A DNA stretch of 64,000 nt, taken from positions 1-64,000 of the forward strand of contig NZ_MVHU01000025.1 of the NCBI RefSeq assembly GCF_002086285.1. Direction: 5' to 3'. This document shows, piece by piece, positions 57,138 to 64,000 of this stretch (positions are counted from its first letter, which is position 1; the number at the start of each line of letters is the position of its first letter). The stretch is from Mycolicibacter kumamotonensis (GTDB lineage: Bacteria > Actinomycetota > Actinomycetes > Mycobacteriales > Mycobacteriaceae). The notes beneath the pieces are model-generated. The model saw only the letters and a program-made list of their open reading frames with translations. It was not told the DNA's origin and ran no database searches. The position numbers and the translations under genes were made by a program.

Positions 57138-57782
57138 ACCGTTCGGACGGAACTGCAGGGCGTTCGCCCAGAGCCGGGTGACGGTGGTGACCAGCGCCTC
57201 GAAGTCCGCACCGGAGGTGCCGGTGGCCTCCTCGAGCACGAAAATGTTGTATGCCAGCCGGCTGACCATCCCCGACAGCGCCCGCGATGCCAACAGCGGA
57301 TCGACGTCGGCGGCGGCGATCCCGCGCTCCTGAAGATCGGCGATTCCGGCGGCATTGCGCTGAATGAACGCATCGGCACGCTGCGACCGGAAGGCGCGGA
57401 ACTTCGGATCGATCTGGGCCACCTGCTCGAGCAGCCCCATCAATCTCGCATTGCGCCGATACGCTTCCAGATAGGCACGATTGCTCGCCTCGAGCACCGC
57501 GTACGGATTGTCGGTTCGGCTCACCCGGCCCATGCCCGGATGCATCATGTCCTGCTGCGCCTGCTCGAGGACGGCGGCGAAGATCTCTTCCTTGTTCGCG
57601 AAGTAGGTGTAGAACGACCCGGTCGCGCATCCGGCCGCCTTGGTGATGTCGGTCAGCTTGGCGTCGAGATAGCCGTCGCGCTCGAATACCTTGCGGGCCG
57701 CCGCGACCAGCCCGGCGCGGGTCCGTGCTCCGCGCACCGTGGCCGGCAGCTGGCGGGCCACGGCGACCGGGACGGCATCCAC
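57132..57782 (-). CDS. TetR-family regulator of the ACAD operon
   Basis: Repressor of 216 residues. The N-terminal DNA-binding domain has LVAAARKVFERDGYLDAKLT and AAGCATGSFYTYFANKEEIF (helix-turn-helix with FYTYF). The C-terminal domain should bind an acyl-CoA or related ligand by analogy with FadR-type TetR proteins. A GTG start lies six bases after a TAGACT -10-like element without a ribosome site, suggesting a leaderless mRNA. A copy of the operator overlaps its promoter and another lies at the operon promoter. It follows rmuC by nine bases. Confidence 0.92.
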   Translation of the reverse strand: MDAVPVAVARQLPATVRGARTRAGLVAAARKVFERDGYLDAKLTDITKAAGCATGSFYTYFANKEEIFAAVLEQAQQDMMHPGMGRVSRTDNPYAVLEASNRAYLEAYRRNARLMGLLEQVAQIDPKFRAFRSQRADAFIQRNAAGIADLQERGIAAADVDPLLASRALSGMVSRLAYNIFVLEEATGTSGADFEALVTTVTRLWANALQFRPNGN

Positions 57783-57791
57783 CCGGGCAGT

Positions 57792-59039
57792 CTAACTGAA
57801 TCCGACGTCAAGTTCGTCGATTGCCCGGTCGCCGTCGGTTAATTCGCCCAGCATGGCTTCGGCCGCGCGTTCGGGCAGTGATTCCACCCCGCGCAGCCTG
57901 CGTTCGATGGCCCGGGTACGCACGCCCGCGGTGTCAATGGTGTTGCGGGCGGTGTCGAGTTGCTTGCGCGTCTTCTCCAGTACGGCCGCGAACTTGCCGA
58001 ACTCGGTCTTGACGGCGCCGAGCACCTGCCACACCTCACTGCTGCGCTGCTCGATCGCCAGGGTCCGAAAGCCCATCCGCAGGCTGTTGAGCAGTGCGGC
58101 CAGCGTCGTGGGCCCGGCCAAGGTGACGTTGTACTTGGCCTGGATCTGCTCGAACAGCCCCGGCTGGCGCAGCACCTCGGCATAGAGACTCTCGGTGGCC
58201 AGGAACAGGATCGCGAAATCCGTGGTGTGCGGCGGCGCGAGGTATTTGTCACAGATGTCTCCGGCTTCGGCTTCGATCCGCCGGACCAATGCCTGCCGCG
58301 CGGCCGCCTCCCCCGCCGCGTCGGCGTTGTCCTGCGCGTCGAGCAGTCGCTCGAAGTCCTCGCGCGGAAACTTGGCGTCGATCGGCAGCAGCACCTCACC
58401 GGCTCCGGACGCACCGGGCAGCCGGATCGCGAACTCCACTCGCGCAGTCGATCCCGGCACGGTGCTGACATTGGTCGCGTACTGCTCCGGGGTCAGCGTC
58501 TCGGCCAGCAACGCGGCCAGTTGCGCCTCGCCGAAGATGCCGCGGGTCTTGACGTTGGTCAGCACGCGCTTCAAATCGCCCACCCCGGTGGCCAGCGTCT
58601 GCATCTCGCCGAGGCCCCGCTGCACGGCCTCCAGGCGCTCAGAGATCTGGGTGAACGATTGGGCCAGCCGGGTTTCCAGCGTCGCCTGCAGCTTCTCATC
58701 GACGGTTGCGCGCATCTTCTCCAGCTGCGCGGTGTTCTCGGTCTGCAGGTTGCCCAGCTGCCGGTCCAGCGTGGAGCCCAGTTTCTCCAGCATGTCCTGC
58801 TGGGTCGATCCGAACCGGTGCAGCGTCGCCTGCCAGTGGTGGAAGGCCTGGGCGAGTTCGGCCCGCCCGGCATGCTGCTCTTCGCGCAGCGTTCGCTCCA
58901 CGCGTTCACTGTCGCCGCGCAGCGCGGCGAGCTGCTCCGGTGAGATCACCCGGCCACCGGGACGCAGCAGCGCGAGGACATGGAGGATCACCGCCAGCAA
59001 CGCAAGCGAGGTGAGGAGGATCAACAGTGCCGTGTCCAT
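57792..59039 (-). CDS. rmuC: DNA recombination protein RmuC
   Basis: Nuclease-fold protein of 415 residues that limits inversions at repeats in E. coli. A membrane anchor (about 4-25) and a coiled-coil region (about 35-150) precede the RmuC domain: LKRVLTNVKTRGIFGEAQLA, LLPIDAKFPREDFERLLDAQ and FLATESLYAEVLRQPGLFEQ. The PD-D/ExK-like IDAKFP is present. The ATG at 59039 gives MDTALLIL. The gene lies 29 bases from the carboxylase stop. Confidence 0.93.
   Translation of the reverse strand: MDTALLILLTSLALLAVILHVLALLRPGGRVISPEQLAALRGDSERVERTLREEQHAGRAELAQAFHHWQATLHRFGSTQQDMLEKLGSTLDRQLGNLQTENTAQLEKMRATVDEKLQATLETRLAQSFTQISERLEAVQRGLGEMQTLATGVGDLKRVLTNVKTRGIFGEAQLAALLAETLTPEQYATNVSTVPGSTARVEFAIRLPGASGAGEVLLPIDAKFPREDFERLLDAQDNADAAGEAAARQALVRRIEAEAGDICDKYLAPPHTTDFAILFLATESLYAEVLRQPGLFEQIQAKYNVTLAGPTTLAALLNSLRMGFRTLAIEQRSSEVWQVLGAVKTEFGKFAAVLEKTRKQLDTARNTIDTAGVRTRAIERRLRGVESLPERAAEAMLGELTDGDRAIDELDVGFS
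57797..57815 (-). promoter_or_regulatory. TetR operator copy 2 (tetR promoter)
   Basis: TGAATCCGACGTCAAGTTC, matching 16 of 19 bases of the corresponding part of the site at 57112-57137. On the minus strand it abuts the -10-like TAGACT. It lies at the 3' end of rmuC. Confidence 0.65.
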
Positions 59040-59068
59040 AGCCGCACGGTAGCGCCGGGCACCGACAA

Positions 59069-62000
59069 CTAACGGTCGGACAGGCTCGCGATCCAGGTGC
59101 GCGACTGTGCCGGGTCGATCACATCGTCGAGTTCGAAGGTGGTCGCAGCGCTCAATGCCCGCCCACGCCGGTAGGCCGCCTCCACCAGCTGATCGAAGAG
59201 CTGTTGACGCTGTTCGGGATCGGCGGCATCGGCAAGTTCCTTGCGGAACCCGAGCCGCACCGCCCCTTCCAGCCCCATCCCGCCGATCTCGCCGGTAGGC
59301 CAGGCGACGGTGAACTGCGGGGCGTGAAACGAACCGCCCGCCATCGCCATCGCCCCCAGCCCATAGCCTTTGCGCAGCACGATCATCCCCATCGGCACCG
59401 TCAGCCGGGCTCCGGCGATGAACATCCGGCTGAACCGCCGCACGGTGGCCTCCCGCTCAGCGTCCGGGCCGACCATGAATCCCGGTGTGTCGCACAGTGT
59501 CACCACCGGCAGCCGGAACGACTCGCAGAGCTCGAAGAAGTCGGCCGTCTTGTCGGCCGCCTCGGCGTCGATCGCTCCGCCGAGGTGGTGGCTGTTGTTG
59601 GCCAACAACCCGTGGGCAACGCCGTGCACGCGCACCAGGGCGGTCACTATCCCGACCCCGTAATCGGGTCGCAGCTCCAGCACCGAATCGACGTCGGCCA
59701 CCGCGTCGATCGCTCGGCGCACATCGTAGGCCCGTAACCGATTCTGCGGCACCACGTGCCGGGCCAGCCGCGGATCGGGTTCGGCCCAGTCGGTCACCTC
59801 GCCGCGGAAGTAGGACAGGTAGCGCTTGGCCAGCGCCACCGCCTCCGCCTCATCGCGTGCCGCCAGCGCAACCACCCCGTTGCGGCGCTGCACCTCGATC
59901 GGCCCGATCTCCTCCGGCCGGTACACGCCCAGCCCGCCGCCTTCGATCATCGCCGGGCCGCCCATACCGATGTTGGCGTCCGGGGTCGCGATGATCACGT
60001 CGCACACCCCGGCCAACGCCGCGTTGCCGGCGAAGCAGCGGCCGGACACGATCGCCACCAACGGCACCTGGCCGTTCAAGGCGGCCAGTGCACGAAACGT
60101 CATGAGATCCAGTCCGGCCATGCCCGCGACATCGGTGTCACCGGGTCGGCCGCCGCCCCCCTCGGCGAACAGCACCACCGGAAGCCTGCGGCGGGCGGCC
60201 ACCTCGAAGAGCCGGTCGGTCTTGGCGTGGTTGCGCATGCCCTGGGTGCCGGCCAGCACGGTGTAGTCGTAGGAGGCCACCGCCACCTGCGTCGCACCGA
60301 TGGTCGCCAACCCGGCGACCAGGCCGTCGGCAGGCGTGTTGGTGATCAGGTCCTGCTCCGAGCGCCGGCTGCGCTGCGCCGCCACCGCCAGCGCCCCGTA
60401 TTCGACGAAACTGCCGGGGTCGACCAGATCGGCGATGTTCTCCCGGGCGGTGCGACGGCCCTGCCGATGCCGTTTGGCGACGACCTCGGGGCGGCCTTCG
60501 TCGCGGGCGAGCCGGTGCCGGTCGACGACCTCGTCGAGGTCGGCGCGCGGGGAATCCGGCTCCGGGCCGACGTCGGGCCCGGCGGTGCTCCCGTCCCCGG
60601 CGGAGACGAAGACCAGCACCGGGTCTCCGGCGTTGACGACCTGCCCCGGGTCGACAAGGGTGCGCACCACGGCGCCGGGAGCAGCCAGCACATGCTGCAT
60701 CTTCATCGCCTCGAGCACGACCTCGGGTTCCACCTCGGCGACGGTTCCGGCCATCGGGGCGTACAACACCTGTTCGCCTGGGCCCAGATCTGTTGTGAGG
60801 GTGCGGCGTTCGTCGCGGGTCGGCGCCGACGCCGCGACCAGGGTGGGCAGTCGGCGGTCCAGCCATCCGGTCGTCACGACGCCGGTACCCAGCCCCTCGT
60901 CGCACAGCACTGCGTCCAGCAGCCCGATATTGGTGCCGATGCCGGTGATGGCCAATTCCGCCAAAGCAGTTCGCGCCTTGCGCACCGCAGCGACGAACGA
61001 GGTGCCGTGGACATGGGTGATCACCTTGGCCAGCAGTGAGTCGTAGCGGGGGCCGATGGTCAGGCCCGGTCGCGCGTAGGTGTCGACCCGGATCCCCGGC
61101 CCACTCGGCGGGGTGAACACCGACACGGTGCCGACGCAGGGTTGCACCGTACCGTCGGCGGCGACCGTCTCGGTGTTGACCCGGCATTCGACGGCGATCC
61201 CGTGCGCGTGCGCGGCCTGCCCGGCCTCCCGGCCCTCGGCGGCCACCACCACCCCGGCCGGCAGATCCAGATCGCCCAGTGCGGCACCGTCGGCGATCCG
61301 CAGCTGCAGGGCCACCAGATCCAGCCCCGTCACCATCTCGGTGACCGGGTGTTCCACCTGAAGGCGCGGGTTCACCTCGAGGAAGACGAAATCGTCTCCG
61401 GTGACGAGGAATTCCACGGTCGCCAGGCCCCGGTACCCGAACCTGGCACACAGTCGGGCGGCGGCCCGGTGCAGCGCGGTCCGCAATTCGGCGGAGACCC
61501 CGGGTGCGGGCGCGACCTCGATCAACTTCTGATAGCGGCGCTGAATGCTGCAGTCGCGATCGCCGATCGCCAGGGCCCGCACGCCGTCGGCGACGATCTG
61601 CACTTCGATGTGGCGTGCGTCCTCGATGAGTTCCTCGGCGAACACCGCCGCGGCGCCGAATCCGAGTCGGGCCTCACCCGCACACCACCGGTAGGCGTCG
61701 TCGAGCCGGTCGGCGGAGCGGACCACGCGTATCCCCCGGCCTCCGCCCCCGGCCAGCGCTTTCACCATGATTCCGCCGGGATGGGCGCGCAAGAAGTCAC
61801 GGATCTGCTCCAGTCCTGCGGCCCCGTCGGTGGCGGCCGGAACCGGCAGCCCGGCGCTGATCGCTGCGCCGCGAGCCGCGGACTTGTCGCCGAACAGATC
61901 AAGCAGCTCGGGAACGGGCCCGACGAAGGTATGCCCCACCGCCGCGGCACCGCGGGCGAATCCCGCATTCTCCGAGAGGAATCCGTAGCCGGGATGGATC

Positions 62001-62245
62001 AGCGCAGCGCCGGACTTCTGCGCGGCCGCCAGGATGGCGGCCTGATCCAGGTAGGCCGACGGACCTGCGCCGGGCAATCCGATGGCGCCGTCGGCGACGT
62101 GCACATGCGGGCTGTCCGCGTCGTCTGAGGCATAGACGGCAACGGTACGATAACCCAATTCGGTTGCGGTACGCAGTATTCGCAGCGCTATCTCACCGCG
62201 GTTGGCGATCAGCACCGTCGTCGGCACAGCGTCGGCGAGTATCAC
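59069..62245 (-). CDS. single-chain acyl-CoA carboxylase
   Basis: Biotin-dependent carboxylase of about 1058 residues with all parts in one chain: biotin carboxylase (about 9-470, IANRGEIALRILRT, the GGGGRGIR loop and EVNPRLQVEHPVTE), biotin carrier (VVLEAMKMQHV, biotin lysine about 515) and carboxyltransferase (about 580-1058, ITNTPADGLVAGLATIG, then VTLCDTPGFMVG and FHAPQFTVAWPTGEIGGMGL). Such fusions include the mycobacterial long-chain acyl-CoA carboxylase, which also takes short substrates. The GTG at 62245 overlaps the fadD stop as GTGA; a GTG at 62263 is possible. The adjacent ligase probably feeds it. Confidence 0.92.
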   Translation of the reverse strand: MILADAVPTTVLIANRGEIALRILRTATELGYRTVAVYASDDADSPHVHVADGAIGLPGAGPSAYLDQAAILAAAQKSGAALIHPGYGFLSENAGFARGAAAVGHTFVGPVPELLDLFGDKSAARGAAISAGLPVPAATDGAAGLEQIRDFLRAHPGGIMVKALAGGGGRGIRVVRSADRLDDAYRWCAGEARLGFGAAAVFAEELIEDARHIEVQIVADGVRALAIGDRDCSIQRRYQKLIEVAPAPGVSAELRTALHRAAARLCARFGYRGLATVEFLVTGDDFVFLEVNPRLQVEHPVTEMVTGLDLVALQLRIADGAALGDLDLPAGVVVAAEGREAGQAAHAHGIAVECRVNTETVAADGTVQPCVGTVSVFTPPSGPGIRVDTYARPGLTIGPRYDSLLAKVITHVHGTSFVAAVRKARTALAELAITGIGTNIGLLDAVLCDEGLGTGVVTTGWLDRRLPTLVAASAPTRDERRTLTTDLGPGEQVLYAPMAGTVAEVEPEVVLEAMKMQHVLAAPGAVVRTLVDPGQVVNAGDPVLVFVSAGDGSTAGPDVGPEPDSPRADLDEVVDRHRLARDEGRPEVVAKRHRQGRRTARENIADLVDPGSFVEYGALAVAAQRSRRSEQDLITNTPADGLVAGLATIGATQVAVASYDYTVLAGTQGMRNHAKTDRLFEVAARRRLPVVLFAEGGGGRPGDTDVAGMAGLDLMTFRALAALNGQVPLVAIVSGRCFAGNAALAGVCDVIIATPDANIGMGGPAMIEGGGLGVYRPEEIGPIEVQRRNGVVALAARDEAEAVALAKRYLSYFRGEVTDWAEPDPRLARHVVPQNRLRAYDVRRAIDAVADVDSVLELRPDYGVGIVTALVRVHGVAHGLLANNSHHLGGAIDAEAADKTADFFELCESFRLPVVTLCDTPGFMVGPDAEREATVRRFSRMFIAGARLTVPMGMIVLRKGYGLGAMAMAGGSFHAPQFTVAWPTGEIGGMGLEGAVRLGFRKELADAADPEQRQQLFDQLVEAAYRRGRALSAATTFELDDVIDPAQSRTWIASLSDR

Positions 62246-63768
62246 CGCAGCGGGTCGCCCCACTGCACCTGCTGGCGCAGTTGCCCCTTGAGCAGTTTGC
62301 CGCTGGCGGTGCGCGGCAGCTCCTCAGCGACCACGGTGATGTACTGCGGCACCTTGAAGTCCGCCAGCTCACCGCGGCAGTGGTCGAGCACCGCGGCCAC
62401 GTCGATGTCGTCTCCGAGCAACACGGCGCCGACCTTCTCGCCCATCACGTCGTCGGGCACCGCCAGCACGCAGGCGTCGGCTACCCCGGGCGCCGACAGC
62501 AGCGCCGCTTCCACCTCGACGCTGGAGACGTTCTCGCCTCCGCGGATGATGATGTCCTTGAGCCGGTCGATGATGTGCACCCTCCCGGCGTCGTCGACGC
62601 GGACGACATCCCCGGTGTGCAACCACCCGTCGATGATGGTGGCGGCGGTGGCTTCAGGCCGATTCCAGTACCCGCCCATCACATTCGCACCGCGCACCAC
62701 CAGTTCGCCGGTGGTCGGATCGTCCCCGAGCGGCGCTATGCCGATGTCTCCCGACGGAATCACGTACCCGACCGAGTCGGCGTGGGCCACCGCGTCGGAG
62801 TCCGGCAGCACCGTCATCAGCGAGGCCGTCTCGGTCATGCCGTAGCCGTTGAACACCGTCGCCGGGTCGAACGCCTCGCGCAGCGAGCGCACCAGGGCCG
62901 GCGCGGTCGGGGCGCCGCCGTAGCCGACCCAGCGCACCCCGCTCACGTCGACGCCCGCGAAGTCGGGGTGCCGCAGCAGTAGAGCGTAGACCGCGGGAAC
63001 GGTGACAAGCGAGGAGATCCGTTGCGCCGGAATCGTGGTGAGCAACTCGGGAAGGCTCAGCGCTGGCATGATCACCGCCGCACCCCCGGTGTAGGCGGCG
63101 GCCAGCAGCTGCGAATTGCAGCCGGTCACGTGGAACAGCGGGACCGAGATCAGGGTGCGCAACTCCTCACCCAGCTGCCGGGACTGTCCCAAGACGCGCA
63201 CCATGTTCTCGGCGTTGGTCAGGAACGCCTCGTGGGTGGTGGGCACTCCTTTGGGACGCCCGGTGGTGCCGGAGGTGTAGAACAGCGCCGCGGTGTCGCT
63301 CTGTTCGAGCCCGACCACCACGTACGGTCGGTCGTCGGGCAGTGCGGTGCCTGGCGCGAGGTCCACCCGCACCCCGGCGTCGGTGAGCACGAAGTCGATC
63401 TCCGGTGCGGCCGATCGGGTGTTGACGGCCACCGGTATGCCACCGGCCATCAGGGCCCCCCAGAACGCCAGCACCCAGTTCAGCCCGGCCGGATAGCGCA
63501 CCGCCACCCGGTCACCGCGCTCCAGCCCGCCGGTGCGCAGGCCGCCGGCCACCCGCGCCGCCCGCTGCCAGAGCTGCCGGTAGGTCAGCGCCCCGGCGCC
63601 CAGCTCCACCACGGCCTCACTGTCCGGACGGCGCTCGGCCTGCTCGGCCAGCAGCTCGAGCAGGGTGGCCGGCAGCCCTTCGTAGTGCGGGATACCGTTG
63701 TGGTCGCGAACCACCCCGGTCGCCGGAAAAGGGTTGTGCCGCCGTGGAATCTCAACGATGGTCGTCAT
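62242..63768 (-). CDS. acyl-CoA synthetase (FadD-like)
   Basis: AMP-forming ligase of 508 residues. ALFYTSGTTGRPKGVPTTHE is the P-loop-like A3 motif, followed by NGYGMTETASLM, GWLHTGDVVRVDDAGRVHII and the C-terminal lysine in PRTASGKLLKGQL. It should activate a carboxylic acid as its CoA ester. Its stop overlaps the carboxylase start and its own start overlaps the small membrane gene (ATGA), so all three are translated together. Confidence 0.93.
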   Translation of the reverse strand: MTTIVEIPRRHNPFPATGVVRDHNGIPHYEGLPATLLELLAEQAERRPDSEAVVELGAGALTYRQLWQRAARVAGGLRTGGLERGDRVAVRYPAGLNWVLAFWGALMAGGIPVAVNTRSAAPEIDFVLTDAGVRVDLAPGTALPDDRPYVVVGLEQSDTAALFYTSGTTGRPKGVPTTHEAFLTNAENMVRVLGQSRQLGEELRTLISVPLFHVTGCNSQLLAAAYTGGAAVIMPALSLPELLTTIPAQRISSLVTVPAVYALLLRHPDFAGVDVSGVRWVGYGGAPTAPALVRSLREAFDPATVFNGYGMTETASLMTVLPDSDAVAHADSVGYVIPSGDIGIAPLGDDPTTGELVVRGANVMGGYWNRPEATAATIIDGWLHTGDVVRVDDAGRVHIIDRLKDIIIRGGENVSSVEVEAALLSAPGVADACVLAVPDDVMGEKVGAVLLGDDIDVAAVLDHCRGELADFKVPQYITVVAEELPRTASGKLLKGQLRQQVQWGDPLR

Positions 63769-63968
63769 GACCCGCCCTTCCGGCCGTGTGCCAGGCTGCG
63801 CAGCGTTCCGCGCACCGCATAGACCGCGGTGGTGACGCATGCGACGACCAGCACGATGAACATCGGCAACCAATTGCCGCGCTCGTGGTTGATGTGCCAC
63901 CAGACGTAGGTGAACAGCACCGAGCAGAAGAACAGCACCACGTCGCGCCAATTACCCTGGTAGGACAT
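63765..63968 (-). CDS. small two-helix membrane protein
   Basis: Protein of 67 residues: VVLFFCSVLFTYVWWHIN and LPMFIVLVVACVTTAVYAV are two membrane segments, followed by a basic tail (GTLRSLAHGRKGGS). The ATG giving MSYQGNW is chosen, but the frame stays open to the window end, so the start is provisional. The ATGA overlap with fadD implies co-expression. The function is unknown; an accessory to fatty-acid uptake or activation is possible but unsupported. Confidence 0.7.
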   Translation of the reverse strand: MSYQGNWRDVVLFFCSVLFTYVWWHINHERGNWLPMFIVLVVACVTTAVYAVRGTLRSLAHGRKGGS

Positions 63969-64000
63969 CGCCGCGGCGCGCAACGCCCTGCTCCGGTCGG

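Overview
The window is a 64 kb stretch of high-GC actinobacterial chromosome, almost wall-to-wall protein genes, many with GTG starts and ATGA/GTGA overlaps. Gene order and protein sequence place it in the Mycobacteriaceae: ideR, nrdR, chiZ/lexA, hflX-dapF-miaA, miaB, recX-recA, clgR-pspA-pspM, pgsA, ftsK, rnj-dapA-thyX and dfrA-thyA follow the order I remember for the Rv2711-Rv2766c region of Mycobacterium tuberculosis. Differences from that order (no sthA between the genes at 918 and 2286, no pspN, an added glutamate ABC transporter, extra folE, DEAD helicase and SRPBCC genes) and a RecA intein at the M. leprae-type site point to a non-tuberculous mycobacterium; I cannot name the species. 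No rRNA, tRNA, CRISPR array, insertion sequence or prophage was seen; the only mobile element is the intein.

Layout. 1-128: C/G-only tract, probably an artefact. 217-5853: iron regulator ideR, PAC2 protein, nitrobindin, nrdR and the divergent SOS pair chiZ/lexA. 5869-8691: accessory cluster of a zinc-type GTP cyclohydrolase I, a cysteine-rich ArsR/SufR-like regulator, a nitronate monooxygenase-like flavoprotein and an NTF2-fold protein. 8692-18503: LGFP-repeat surface protein, fadE20, DEAD helicase, then the tightly packed set hflX-dapF-miaA-(LigB-like)-(EamA). 18676-23276: DUF349 protein, SRPBCC pair, and miaB with a membrane protein. 23371-26496: gluABCD uptake operon. 26560-29575: recX and intein-containing recA with SOS and damage-response promoter elements. 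29612-37742: MpaB oxygenase/TetR pair, glycosyltransferase, epoxide hydrolase-like protein, the Psp envelope-stress operon under a SigE-like promoter, pgsA, argA and a DUF421 protein. 37922-43079: WS/DGAT-like acyltransferase, ftsK, ABM monooxygenase plus mycofactocin-type SDR. 43084-51842: rnj-dapA-thyX, a lipoprotein, a SigF-type csbD-doxX stress pair, YcaQ-like glycosylase with dfrA-thyA, and a dienelactone hydrolase. 51866-57815: five overlapping genes (SDR, acyl-CoA dehydrogenase, SDR, APH-type kinase, transporter) with a TetR regulator. 57792-63968: rmuC, a single-chain acyl-CoA carboxylase, fadD and a small membrane protein.

How the parts work together. DNA damage: LexA boxes lie next to chiZ, lexA and recA, and recA also has a LexA-independent promoter. 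Envelope stress: a SigE-like promoter drives clgR-pspA-pspM. Nucleotides: dfrA, thyA and thyX all serve dTMP synthesis. The most distinctive system is the TetR-controlled operon at 51866-57782: it carries, as separate genes, the two activities fused in animal ACAD10/ACAD11 (an aminoglycoside-phosphotransferase-like kinase and an unusual acyl-CoA dehydrogenase), which suggests breakdown of hydroxy-acyl-CoAs through a phosphorylated intermediate. Two copies of a matching operator lie at the two promoters of this unit.
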